Below are positions 17,730 to 25,316 of a stretch of 64,000 nucleotides of DNA, one piece after another. The first letter of the stretch is position 1. Each line of letters starts with the position of its first letter. Source of the DNA: Streptomyces sp. I05A-00742 (lineage in GTDB: Bacteria; Actinomycetota; Actinomycetes; Streptomycetales; Streptomycetaceae); the NCBI RefSeq assembly GCF_013055795.1, contig NZ_JABETO010000011.1, positions 1-64,000 of the forward strand. Direction: 5' to 3'. The notes beneath the pieces were generated by a model. It was not told the origin of the DNA. It saw nothing but the letters and a program-made list of their open reading frames with translations, and did not search any database. Position numbers and translations under genes: made by a program.

Positions 17730-18206
17730 CTACCCCTTCCCGCGCGCCGCGCGCAGGTGTTCGGCCAGCGGGGTCAGGGAGGTGTGCAGCGCCTTGAGCT
17801 CGTCGCCCGAGAGCAGATCGATGAAGTGCTCCCGGACGGACGCCACATGATGCGGAGCGACCTTCCGCATCGTCTCCCAGCCCTGGTCGGTGAGGACGGC
17901 GAACAGCCCCCGCCGATCGGATTCGCAGTTCTCCCGGCGGACGAGACCCGCGTTCTCCATGCGCGTGATCTGGTGCGAGAGGCGGCTCTTCGACTGGAGG
18001 GTCGCGGCGGCGAGGTCGCTCATCCGCATCCGGTGGTCCTTCGATTCGGAGAGGTTGACCAGGATCTCGTAGTCGTTGTTGGTGAGACCGAACGGCTGCA
18101 GATCCCGTTCGAGCTGATGCATCAACAGGCGGCTGACGTCCAGGTGCGTACGCCAGGTGCGCTGTTCCTCATCGCTGAGCCAACGTGTGCCGTTCTCGGT
18201 GTCCAT
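17730..18206 (-). CDS. MarR-family transcriptional regulator
   Basis: The product is 158 residues. The winged helix is visible as LTNNDYEILVNLSES, the recognition-helix region SKSRLSHQITRMENAGLV, and the wing NCESDRRGLFAVLTDQG. Long N- and C-terminal helices give the usual dimer. The ATG at 18204-18206 has no Shine-Dalgarno, and a TAGAAT -10 box ends 6 nt before it, so a leaderless transcript is likely. Target unknown. The divergent side faces the AIM24 operon's 3' end, so autoregulation is more likely than control of that operon. Confidence 0.9.
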   Translation of the reverse strand: MDTENGTRWLSDEEQRTWRTHLDVSRLLMHQLERDLQPFGLTNNDYEILVNLSESKDHRMRMSDLAAATLQSKSRLSHQITRMENAGLVRRENCESDRRGLFAVLTDQGWETMRKVAPHHVASVREHFIDLLSGDELKALHTSLTPLAEHLRAARGKG

Positions 18207-18240
18207 GGTGAGATTCTACCTAAGAATGTTGAAAAGCGAA
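18206..18240 (-). promoter_or_regulatory. Predicted promoter giving a leaderless MarR transcript
   Basis: On the minus strand, -35 TTCGCT (18240-18235), a 16-nt spacer and -10 TAGAAT (18218-18213) are followed 6 nt later by the ATG. The expected start site coincides with the A of ATG. TTCTACCTAAGAA over the -10 box is a short imperfect palindrome that could be an autoregulatory site. Confidence 0.5.
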
Positions 18241-18310
18241 CCAATTGGAAGTGTGGGGGGAGCCGGAACGAGAGGTCAAGCGTTCGACGTCACACTCCGC
18301 AGGGTACCGC

Positions 18311-19087
18311 TCACAGCCCGAAGCGGCGCTGGAGGTCGCCGAGCTGGCCGGGCAGACGGGGAACGGATGGCTGATTCCCATGCGTCGAGGGCGTTCCGCC
18401 CCCGGGTACGCCCGCCTCGTCCGGCGGCGCCCCAGTCGGCTGCTCGTTCATCAGCTGCTCGGTGGACTGGAGCAGCACCGTCCCGGAGCCGACGAACTCG
18501 AACTGGTGCTCCTCGCCCGACGTTCCGCCGAACCCGGTGAGCATCCGCACCCCGCCCAGCACCCCCTGCATGTACTGGTGGTCGTAGTGGTGGCAGGGCG
18601 ACGGGCAGTCCGCCCACCCGACCAGCGCCTGCGGGTCCACCCGGATCGGCGGCTCGACGAAGACCACCGGGCCGTTGGACGCGGCCACGAACTTGCCGGT
18701 GCCGATGAGCGTCACAAAGCCCGGGATGATCGACTGCTTGAGGGCCAGCGTCGGTTGGTAGGCCAGCAGATTGCCGGACCGGACCGTGAGGTTGCCCTCC
18801 TCAAGGTCGTACGAGTTGACGTCGAACGAGCGGTCCGCGAGCAGCATCTTGCCGCGGCCCTCGGCGACCACCCAGTCCGCGGCGTGCAGCGGGGAGTGGA
18901 AACTCGACCGGATCAGCCGGTCCAGCGGGCCGTGGCCGATGCCGTGGAAGCTGATCTGCCCGAAGTAGGCGATCATCTTCCCCTTCTGGAGGAACCACTG
19001 CCCGTCGAGGTCCACGCTGAAGGCGTAGTCATTGACGTTGTCGTCGACCGGCAGTGTGTGCGCGTCATGGATGACCGGGCCGTTCAC
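18311..19087 (-). CDS. AIM24 family protein, third gene of the array
   Basis: The product is 258 residues. It has the repeated beta-strand pattern of the AIM24 family (TRAP-like fold), with a C-terminal low-complexity Gly/Pro tail. The GTG overlaps the TGA of the upstream gene (GTGA, 4 nt) and has GGAGGAG 5 nt upstream. Motifs such as KGKMIAYFG and the VDPQALVGW block align with the two genes upstream, so the three are paralogues. The molecular function of bacterial AIM24 proteins is not established. It carries a CPSPCHHYDH stretch, absent from the other two, that might bind metal. Confidence 0.85.
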   Translation of the reverse strand: MNGPVIHDAHTLPVDDNVNDYAFSVDLDGQWFLQKGKMIAYFGQISFHGIGHGPLDRLIRSSFHSPLHAADWVVAEGRGKMLLADRSFDVNSYDLEEGNLTVRSGNLLAYQPTLALKQSIIPGFVTLIGTGKFVAASNGPVVFVEPPIRVDPQALVGWADCPSPCHHYDHQYMQGVLGGVRMLTGFGGTSGEEHQFEFVGSGTVLLQSTEQLMNEQPTGAPPDEAGVPGGGTPSTHGNQPSVPRLPGQLGDLQRRFGL

Positions 19088-19734
19088 AGCTTCTCCTCCG
19101 ACGCCTGTACGAACACCGTGCCGTTGCCGGACAGTTCCAGCTGGAAGGCCTCGCCCGAACCGCGGCCGATCATCTCCCGCCAGCCGATCGCGGTCGACAG
19201 CTTGTTGCGCACGTCGCCGCGGTGCGCGACATAGGCCTGGGGGTCGACATGGACGGGCCGCTGGGGCTGGATGGGCAGCTCGATGAAGCCACCGTGCGCC
19301 ATCACCGCCACCGCGCCATGCCCCTTGAGGGTCGTGGTGAACAGGCCCTGGCCCGTCACCTGGCCGCGCACCATGCCCATCACGCCGCCCTGCGACCCCA
19401 TGAACATCGTGCCCTGCTGGAGCGAACCGTCGAACGCCAGCAGCCGGTCCGCCTCCACATAGAGGGTGTCGCCGGACAGTTCGATCACATGGACGTGGTG
19501 GCCGCCGTGCCCGAACATCACCGTGCCGCTGCCCTCCACCGTCATCAGCGGCGTGGCCTCGTTGGCGATCCGGCGCCCGATCATCCCCATGACGCCGCCC
19601 TGGCCGCCCGTGATGCTGGGGGTGAAGGAGACCTCGCCCTTGTAGGCGAGCATCGCCCCGCGCTGACTGAACAGCCGCTGCCCCGGAACCACCTGGGCCT
19701 CGACCATCCGCGAGTTGAGAAGTCGGAAGGGCAT
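19084..19734 (-). CDS. AIM24 family protein, second gene of the array
   Basis: The product is 216 residues, beginning MPFRLLNSRMVEAQV. The ATG overlaps the TGA of the upstream copy by one base (TGATG); an in-frame GTG one codon upstream is possible. It has the AIM24 beta-rich pattern with QRGAMLAYKGEVSF, the GQGLFTTTLKGHG strand pair and VDPQAYVAHRG, each with a clear counterpart in the neighbouring copies. There is no signal peptide or membrane span. It is probably cotranslated with both neighbours. Confidence 0.88.
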   Translation of the reverse strand: MPFRLLNSRMVEAQVVPGQRLFSQRGAMLAYKGEVSFTPSITGGQGGVMGMIGRRIANEATPLMTVEGSGTVMFGHGGHHVHVIELSGDTLYVEADRLLAFDGSLQQGTMFMGSQGGVMGMVRGQVTGQGLFTTTLKGHGAVAVMAHGGFIELPIQPQRPVHVDPQAYVAHRGDVRNKLSTAIGWREMIGRGSGEAFQLELSGNGTVFVQASEEKL

Positions 19735-20372
19735 CACAGATCACCCGCGATCGTGGTGCGCTCGCTCGGCTGCACGTACACCAGTCCGTCGCCCTCGAAG
19801 CGGATCTGGAACGCCTCGCCCGAGCCCTCGCCGATGAACGTCCGGAAGTTCACTCCCGACTGGAAGTGCTGCTGGAGCCGGCCCGTGTGCGCGATGTACG
19901 CCCCCGGGTCGACCGAGAGCGGCGTCTGCGGGGTCACCCGCAGCACGATCGCCGTACCGGCGGAGAGGATCGCCGCCTGGCCCGTGCCCTCCACGGTCGT
20001 CGTGAACAGGCCGTTGCCCTGGGACGCCCCGCGCAGGCCGGTGAACGATGTGCCGGTGCGCAGCGCCGAGTCCGTGCAGAGCAGGTTGCTCGCCTCCACG
20101 TACAAGGTCTCGCCCTGCAGGCTCACCAGGTTTATTTCGCTCGCCCGGTCGGCGAAGTAGCAGGTGCCGTGCCCCTTCACCTCCATGACCGTCATCTGTT
20201 CCCCCGTGATCCGGCGGGTGACCATGCCGCGCAGGCCGTCACCGCCACCGGTCATCTTCTTGAATGTCATGTCGCCCTCGTACGCGACCATGGCCCCGTT
20301 CTTGGCCTTGACCGCGTCGCCCGTCATATCGACGGCGAGGACTTTGCTCCCTTGGAGCCGAAACTGTGCCAC
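19734..20372 (-). CDS. AIM24 family protein, first gene of the array
   Basis: The product is 212 residues from a GTG at 20370-20372 with CGGAG 2 nt upstream. The AIM24 fold blocks KNGAMVAYEGDMTF, GNGLFTTTVEGTG and VDPGAYIAHTG match those of the second copy at equivalent places. It heads a three-gene operon in which all junctions overlap. The upstream region is shared with the divergent DUF3817 gene and contains a CRP-like palindrome. Function not established. Confidence 0.88.
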   Translation of the reverse strand: MAQFRLQGSKVLAVDMTGDAVKAKNGAMVAYEGDMTFKKMTGGGDGLRGMVTRRITGEQMTVMEVKGHGTCYFADRASEINLVSLQGETLYVEASNLLCTDSALRTGTSFTGLRGASQGNGLFTTTVEGTGQAAILSAGTAIVLRVTPQTPLSVDPGAYIAHTGRLQQHFQSGVNFRTFIGEGSGEAFQIRFEGDGLVYVQPSERTTIAGDL

Positions 20373-20520
20373 GCTCCGACGCTAGCGGGCATCCGTGCTG
20401 CTCCGACAGGCCCCGGAACCCGGAGCGCCCCCGGACCCGACCCCGGGAAACGCCCCGGTATCCGTTCGATCACGACCCGGATCCGAAGATCCGATCCAGC
20501 CCTGCAACAATGGGCGGAAC

Positions 20521-20538
20521 TTGTGAACGCACTCACAA
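20521..20538. promoter_or_regulatory. CRP-like operator palindrome
   Basis: TTGTGAACGCACTCACAA contains TGTGA-N6-TCACA exactly, the consensus of the CRP/GlxR family. It lies between the divergent AIM24 operon (start 20372) and the DUF3817 gene (start 20594), a sensible place for a shared regulator site. Confidence 0.5.
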
Positions 20539-20593
20539 GATCGCTGCAGTGCGTGACCGCCCCGACACTCCTGACGGAAGGTGTGCTTTTCCT

Positions 20594-20938
20594 GTGGACC
20601 TCAAGACCGCCTCCGCTCTGCGCCGGCTCCGACTGATCTCCGCGCCCGAGGCCTGCTCGTTCCTGCTGCTGATCCTGTGCTCGCTCCTCAAGCGGACCAC
20701 CGACTTCAACGCCGTCCCGGCGATGGGCATGGTGCACGGCATCCTGTTCCTGATCTACGTGGTCTTCTGGGTCGACGCCTGGAACAAGGCCAAGTGGAAC
20801 GCCAGGACCGGCATCACCTACTTCGCCCTGTCCGTCCTGCCCACCGGCGGCTTCTTCGCCGACCGCATGCTGCGCCGCGAGGCCGAGGCGAGCGTCATGG
20901 CCGCCCGGGCCCGCAAGGAAGGCGTGGTCGGCGCGTGA
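20594..20938 (+). CDS. DUF3817 integral membrane protein
   Basis: The product is 114 residues from a GTG at 20594. Three hydrophobic segments are seen, with the conserved [13 protein letters not shown] and DAWNKAKWN stretches of DUF3817. The start is the first that keeps the conserved [14 protein letters not shown] opening. A weak GGAAGG lies farther upstream, so translation may depend on the leader. The TGA overlaps the GTG of the next gene by 4 nt. A paralogue lies at 24782. Function unknown. Confidence 0.85.
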   Translation: MDLKTASALRRLRLISAPEACSFLLLILCSLLKRTTDFNAVPAMGMVHGILFLIYVVFWVDAWNKAKWNARTGITYFALSVLPTGGFFADRMLRREAEASVMAARARKEGVVGA

Positions 20939-21228
20939 TCGTCGCCTTTTCCGTCACCCCGATCAGTGCCGGCGAGGACGTCGGCGAACACGTCGCCGAG
21001 GCGGTCCGCGTCGTCCGCGCCTCCGGCCTGCCGAACCGCACCGACGCCATGTTCACCTCCCTCGAAGGCGAGTGGGACGAGGTCATGGACGTCGTCAAGC
21101 GCGCCGTCCAGGCCGTCGAGGCCCGCTGCGGCCGGGTCTCCCTCGTGCTCAAGGCGGACATCCGCCAGGGCGTCACGGACGGCCTCACCAAGAAGGTCGA
21201 GACGGTGGAGCGCCACCTGTCGTCCTGA
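20935..21228 (+). CDS. MTH1187-family thiamine-binding protein
   Basis: The product is 97 residues of the MTH1187/YkoF-like ferredoxin-fold family. It has [30 protein letters not shown], then [20 protein letters not shown] and [10 protein letters not shown]. Family members bind thiamine or its precursor in the cytoplasm. The GTG start overlaps the stop of the DUF3817 gene (GTGA), so the two are coupled. The stop codon lies inside the first unit of a 28-bp tandem repeat. Whether it serves transport, salvage or sensing of thiamine is not known. Confidence 0.87.
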   Translation: MIVAFSVTPISAGEDVGEHVAEAVRVVRASGLPNRTDAMFTSLEGEWDEVMDVVKRAVQAVEARCGRVSLVLKADIRQGVTDGLTKKVETVERHLSS

Positions 21229-21360
21229 CGCGACGGGCGGCCCGGTGCCGTCCTGACGCGACGGGCGGCCCGGTGCCGTCCTGACGCGACGGGCGGCCCG
21301 GTGTCGCCCTGACGCGGTGCCCGGCCCGGTGCCGTTCCGACGCGATGCCCGACCCGGACG
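21221..21360 (+). repeat. 28-bp tandem repeat, five units
   Basis: Units start at 21221, 21249, 21277, 21305 and 21333. The first three are nearly identical (words CGTCCTGACGCG and GGGCGGCCCGGTG). The last two have drifted. The first unit contains the last codons and TGA of the thiamine-binding gene. There are no spacers, so it is not a CRISPR. Confidence 0.9.
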
Positions 21361-21366
21361 GACCGC

Positions 21367-22344
21367 TCACCCCTCCAGCACCGCCGCCCCCAGCCCCGTC
21401 CGCTCGTACAGCACCTGCCGCCCCCGGCGCCGTGCCGTCAGCAGCCCCGCGTCGCGGAGGACGGAGAGGTGGGCGGAGACCGACGAGAGCGCCAGGCCGT
21501 GCCGTTCGGCGAGGGCCGTGGTGGAGGCCGGGGCGTCCAGGCCGGAGAGCAGGGCGGCCCGGTTGGGGCCCAGCAGCCGGACCAGGGTGTCGGGCGGGGG
21601 CGCGTCCGGCGGCGACCAGAGGGTGCCGATGCCGCGGGCCGGGTAGACGAGCGTCGCCTGCCAGGGCGGGTCGAAGCCGCCGATCAGTTTCGGCCAGACG
21701 AAGGCGCTCGGTACCAGCATCAGGCCCTCGCCCCGCAGCACCCGTCGGTGATCGGCCCGGTGGCCGATCGTCAGGGTGCCGTCCGCCCACGTGAGCTTCG
21801 GGTGCAGGTCCGCGAAGAGCCGTTCCAGACCGCCCGACGCGAGCTGCCGGGTGCGGAAGGCGACGTCGTCCTCCAGCAGGGCGCGCTGCCGGGGCCACCG
21901 GGGGAGGAGCAGCAGCCGCCAGGCCCGCTCCAGCAGCGCCGTCAACTCCCGGAGCGCGCCCGCCGGATCGGCCAGCATCGCCCGTCCCCGTTCCGACTCG
22001 GCCGCGCCCGGGGTGTCGGCCAGCGAGCGGGCGAGCTCCTTCCGTACGAGCTCCGGGTCGGTCGCCCGGACGTGGGCCAGCTCCTCGTCGAACGGTGTGA
22101 ACGGCCCGCGCGGCGGCGGGCAGAGGAAGTCCGGCGCGTACCCGGTCCGCGGCATCAGCAGCCGGATCGGCGCGAGATCGATCTCGGCCGCCACCCCGGC
22201 GACCTGGCGCAGCCACGGCCGGTAATACGCGTGGCGGTGCGGCTGCCGCAGGGTGCGGATCGCCTCCTGGGTCTCCCACAGCGGTGACACCGCGAACCGG
22301 CAGCGCAGCAGGTCCTCGGGCCCGAAGTGCAGGTGGAACGGCAT
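21367..22344 (-). CDS. ArsR-type winged-helix regulator with DUF5937-like N-terminal domain
   Basis: The product is 325 residues. The C-terminal 70 residues form an ArsR helix-turn-helix (GPNRAALLSGLDAPASTTALAERHGLALSSVSAHLSVL in outline, with an Arg-rich wing RRRGRQVLYERT). The first 250 residues have the FHLHFGPEDLLRCRF opening typical of the Streptomyces regulators labelled DUF5937. There is no metal-binding Cys pair, so it is not an arsenite sensor. It is divergent from an MFS transporter gene with 92 bp between, so it probably represses that exporter. Confidence 0.88.
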   Translation of the reverse strand: MPFHLHFGPEDLLRCRFAVSPLWETQEAIRTLRQPHRHAYYRPWLRQVAGVAAEIDLAPIRLLMPRTGYAPDFLCPPPRGPFTPFDEELAHVRATDPELVRKELARSLADTPGAAESERGRAMLADPAGALRELTALLERAWRLLLLPRWPRQRALLEDDVAFRTRQLASGGLERLFADLHPKLTWADGTLTIGHRADHRRVLRGEGLMLVPSAFVWPKLIGGFDPPWQATLVYPARGIGTLWSPPDAPPPDTLVRLLGPNRAALLSGLDAPASTTALAERHGLALSSVSAHLSVLRDAGLLTARRRGRQVLYERTGLGAAVLEG

Positions 22345-22379
22345 GGACTCCCCCTTGGTCCCTCGTCCCGGAGCTCCAA

Positions 22380-22399
22380 CTTTCGGCTCCGGACGAAAG
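22380..22399. promoter_or_regulatory. Candidate operator for the ArsR-type regulator
   Basis: CTTTCG (22380-22385) and CGAAAG (22394-22399) form a 6-bp inverted repeat with an 8-nt centre in the divergent ArsR/MFS gap. The size and spacing suit a dimeric winged-helix protein. Confidence 0.45.
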
Positions 22400-22436
22400 A
22401 TTAGAGCTGCCGGGCCGGGCCCGTGACGCTTCGGGC

Positions 22437-23675
22437 ATGACTTCCACCGCCACTCCCTCGGAGCTGCCCGCGGCCGACGAGCCCGCCAGGGTTGGCTACG
22501 CGGCCGTCTTCGCCGTCCGCGAGTTCCGGGCCGTCTTCGCGGCGCACCTGCTGTCCCTGCTCGGCGTCGTCGTCTGCGAACTCTCCCTGTCCGTCCTGGT
22601 GTACAGGCTCACCGGATCACCGCTGCTGAGCGCCCTGACCTTCGCGCTCGGCTTCCTCCCGTACGTGGTCGGCGGCACCCTGCTCTCCGGGATCGCCGAC
22701 CGCTTCCCGGCCCGGCGCGTCCTCGTCGTCTGCGATCTGCTCTGCGCCGGGGCGGCGGTGGGCATGGCGCTGCCGATGACGCCGGTGGGAGTGCTGCTGG
22801 TCCTGCGGTGTGTGAGCGCCCTCGTGGCGCCCGTGTTCAGCGGGACGAGGGCGGCGACGCTCGGGGACATCCTGGGCGACGGCGACCTGTTCGTCCTCGG
22901 CCGCTCGCTGGTGCGGCTGGTCTCCCAGGGCGCCCAGCTCGTCGGGTTCGCGGCCGGCGGGGTGCTGCTGACGGTGCTCCAGCCACGGAACGCCCTCGGC
23001 GTGACCGTCGCCGGCTTCGTCGCCTCCGCGCTGCTGCTGCGCTTCGGCACCCGCCGCCGCCCGGCGCGGGCCGACGCCGGCGGCGCGCTGGTCACGTCCT
23101 CGCTCACCGGCGCCTGGCGGCTCCTCACCGACCGGCGCGTCCGGGGCCTGATCCTGCTCGTCTGGATACCGCCGTTCTTCCTCGTCGCACCGGAGGGCCT
23201 CGCCGCGCCGTACGCGGACTCCATCGGCGCGGGGTCGGTCGGCCTGGGGCTGCTGATGTGCGGCACGCCCGTCGGGGCGATCATCGGCGAGGTCCTGGCG
23301 GGCAGCCTGCTGGGCCCGCGGGCCAGGGAGCGGGTGGCGCTGCCGGTGGCGGTCCTCTCGATGCTGCCCTTCGTCGCCTTCGCCTGGCGCCCGCCGGTGC
23401 CCTGGGCGCTGCCCGCGCTGATGGCGGTGGGTGCCGGGATGCTGTACACGCTCGGCGTGGACCAGTGGTTCATCGCGGCCGTGCCCGAGGAACTGCGCGG
23501 CCGGGCGATGACCTTCCAGGCGGCCGGTCTGATGACGATCCAGGGGCTGGGCATGGCCGCCGCGGGCGCCGCCGCCGAGTTCGCGCCCCCGCACGCCGTG
23601 ATCGCCGGGGTGGGGGTGGTGGGAGTGATCGCGACGGGCTTGGTGGCGCGTTCGGTACGCTCGACGCACCCGTGA
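22437..23675 (+). CDS. MFS transporter (drug exporter-like)
   Basis: The product is 412 residues with about twelve hydrophobic segments and the loop FRAVFAAHLLSLLGVV typical of the MFS_3/enterobactin-exporter-like group. The ATG at 22437 gives a 25-residue cytoplasmic leader. There is no close Shine-Dalgarno, so another start or a leaderless message is possible. It is paired with the divergent ArsR-type regulator, which suggests substrate-induced efflux. Substrate unknown. Confidence 0.9.
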   Translation: MTSTATPSELPAADEPARVGYAAVFAVREFRAVFAAHLLSLLGVVVCELSLSVLVYRLTGSPLLSALTFALGFLPYVVGGTLLSGIADRFPARRVLVVCDLLCAGAAVGMALPMTPVGVLLVLRCVSALVAPVFSGTRAATLGDILGDGDLFVLGRSLVRLVSQGAQLVGFAAGGVLLTVLQPRNALGVTVAGFVASALLLRFGTRRRPARADAGGALVTSSLTGAWRLLTDRRVRGLILLVWIPPFFLVAPEGLAAPYADSIGAGSVGLGLLMCGTPVGAIIGEVLAGSLLGPRARERVALPVAVLSMLPFVAFAWRPPVPWALPALMAVGAGMLYTLGVDQWFIAAVPEELRGRAMTFQAAGLMTIQGLGMAAAGAAAEFAPPHAVIAGVGVVGVIATGLVARSVRSTHP

Positions 23676-23760
23676 TCGCCGGAAGGCCAGGCATCGGCGG
23701 GTACGGAGTCAGCAGGCTCGCGGAGCTGTCGGGCCGCGGCGGGCGCAGGGGAGGCGCGCA

Positions 23761-24147
23761 ATGTTCCGGATCGGCCGGGTCACCCCCGTCCCACAGGTCG
23801 TCGTCCTGCGCGATTCGCAGGCCATAGCCGAGGCCGTGCACGAGGCGCTGGCCTCCGCGGCCCCCGAGGACCGGCCGGGGCTGGAGCGGGCGGCCGGGCT
23901 GATCGCGGCGCGGGCCGCGCGCCCGGAGCACGAGATCCGGGCGGAGTGGGCGCGCGGCGTCGTCACCGCGGCCGGCTACGACCCGCGCACCCAGGAGCTG
24001 CACGCCATCCGCGCGCTGCGCAGGGCCGAGCCCGGGCTGAGCCTGAAGACGGCCGTGGCGCTGGTGCGCGAGGCCGCCGTGAGCGGCACCGGAGCACCGA
24101 TGTCCGAAGTGCGGGACAAGGGCGACCAGGATATGACCGAACGGTAG
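23761..24147 (+). CDS. Small Streptomyces protein of unknown function
   Basis: The product is 128 residues, beginning MFRIGRVTPVPQVVVLRD. The ATG at 23761 has GGGGAGG 7 nt upstream. The protein is soluble and mostly helical, with an Ala/Arg/Glu-rich middle and the block GLSLKTAVALVREA near the end. No known domain is recognised. It lies 9 nt before a MarR gene on the same strand and is probably cotranscribed with it. Confidence 0.75.
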   Translation: MFRIGRVTPVPQVVVLRDSQAIAEAVHEALASAAPEDRPGLERAAGLIAARAARPEHEIRAEWARGVVTAAGYDPRTQELHAIRALRRAEPGLSLKTAVALVREAAVSGTGAPMSEVRDKGDQDMTER

Positions 24148-24156
24148 GCTCATGCC

Positions 24157-24675
24157 GTGTCCAAGCCGCTCAGCCTCCCCTTCGATCCCATCGCCCGTGC
24201 CGACGAGCTGTGGAAGCAGCGCTGGGGCTCCGTCCCCTCGATGGCCGCGATCACCTCGATCATGCGGGCGCAGCAGATCCTGCTCGGCCAGGTCGACGCC
24301 GTCGTCAAGCCGTACGGACTCACCTTCGCCCGCTACGAGGCGCTGGTGCTGCTCACCTTCTCCAAGGCGGGCGAGCTGCCGATGTCCAAGATCGGCGAGC
24401 GGCTGATGGTGCATCCCACGTCGGTGACCAACACGGTGGACCGGCTGGTCACGGCCGGTCTGGTGGACAAGCGCCCCAACCCGAGGGACGGGCGCGGCAC
24501 TCTCGCGTCGATCACCGGGAAGGGGCGGGAGGTCGTCGACGCGGCGACCCGGGACCTGATGGCGATGGACTTCGGGCTGGGTGTGTACGACGCGGAGGAG
24601 TGCACGGAGATCTTCCGCGTGCTGCGGCCGCTGCGGGTGGCGGCGTCGGACTTCACGGAGGGCGAGGACGCGTAG
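24157..24675 (+). CDS. MarR-family transcriptional regulator
   Basis: The product is 172 residues from a GTG at 24157. The winged helix is LTFARYEALVLLTFS, MSKIGERLMVHPTSVTNTVDRL and the wing NPRDGRGTLASITGKG. The N-terminal WKQRWGSVPSMAAITSIMRAQQILL helix is typical of a MarR subgroup located upstream of icmA in Streptomyces as I recall. It may control the downstream DUF3817/icmA region; this is inferred only from order. Confidence 0.9.
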   Translation: MSKPLSLPFDPIARADELWKQRWGSVPSMAAITSIMRAQQILLGQVDAVVKPYGLTFARYEALVLLTFSKAGELPMSKIGERLMVHPTSVTNTVDRLVTAGLVDKRPNPRDGRGTLASITGKGREVVDAATRDLMAMDFGLGVYDAEECTEIFRVLRPLRVAASDFTEGEDA

Positions 24676-24781
24676 TCCTGCGCGGCCCTGACCTGGGGGC
24701 GACGCCCGGCTGAACGGAGGCCGGCGACCCGCCGGAGGGGCGGCGAAGATCGCCCCGGAAGGTGCCGTTACGCTCATCCCC

Positions 24782-25123
24782 ATGAAGCGCTCCGTCCTGA
24801 CCCGCTACCGTGCCCTGGCCTACATCACCGGCGTACTGCTGGTCCTGCTGACGATCGGCGTGATCGCCAAGTACGGACTGGACATGGACGGTGTGGCGGG
24901 CCCGCTCCGCGTCGTCGCCATCGCCCACGGCTGGCTCTACGTCCTGTACTTGGTCTTCGCCTTCGACATGGGCTCCAAGGCCAAGTGGTCCTTCGGCAAG
25001 CTGGCCTGGGTCCTGCTCGCCGGCACCATCCCGACGGCCGCCTTCATCGTCGAGCGCAAGGTCACCCGCGAGCTGGAGCCCCTGTTCACCGAGCGGGCGG
25101 CGGCTCCTTCCCCCGCCGCCTGA
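24782..25123 (+). CDS. DUF3817 integral membrane protein, second copy
   Basis: The product is 113 residues with three hydrophobic segments. The conserved HGWLYVLYLVFAFDMGSKAKW block matches the copy at 20594 ([23 protein letters not shown]). The ATG is at 24782, 106 bp after the MarR stop. A hairpin at 25164 ends the unit. Function unknown. Confidence 0.85.
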   Translation: MKRSVLTRYRALAYITGVLLVLLTIGVIAKYGLDMDGVAGPLRVVAIAHGWLYVLYLVFAFDMGSKAKWSFGKLAWVLLAGTIPTAAFIVERKVTRELEPLFTERAAAPSPAA

Positions 25124-25163
25124 CCTGCGGGGAAGCCGCCACCGGCACCACAACCGACGAGAC

Positions 25164-25192
25164 CGCCCCGGACGCCCCTTGTGTCCGGGGCG
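25164..25192 (+). terminator. Hairpin terminator after the DUF3817 gene
   Basis: CGCCCCGGAC (25164-25173) pairs with GTCCGGGGCG (25183-25192) across a 9-nt loop, followed by TTCTTG. Confidence 0.65.
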
Positions 25193-25205
25193 TTCTTGCG
25201 CGACG

Positions 25206-25229
25206 ATTTACTAGGACGTCCTAGTAAAT
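25206..25229. promoter_or_regulatory. Perfect 24-bp palindrome upstream of icmA
   Basis: A perfect inverted repeat with core TACTAGGACGTCCTAGTA (25209-25226) extends 3 bp further on each side. It lies 88 bp before the icmA ATG, in DNA otherwise GC-rich. This is too long and symmetric for chance and looks like a dimeric repressor operator. A TAGTAAAT word inside it could be part of the promoter. Confidence 0.75.
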
Positions 25230-25316
25230 TGGCCGTCCCCGGGGCGGTCCCCGACGACGAGGACCGCCCGGCATACCGAACCCACGCGGGAGCGCGGAGA
25301 GGCGGACAGCACCACC

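Noticed and set aside
21221..21360. Possible CRISPR array
   Set aside because: Units are directly adjacent without spacers and decay gradually, so this is a simple tandem repeat.
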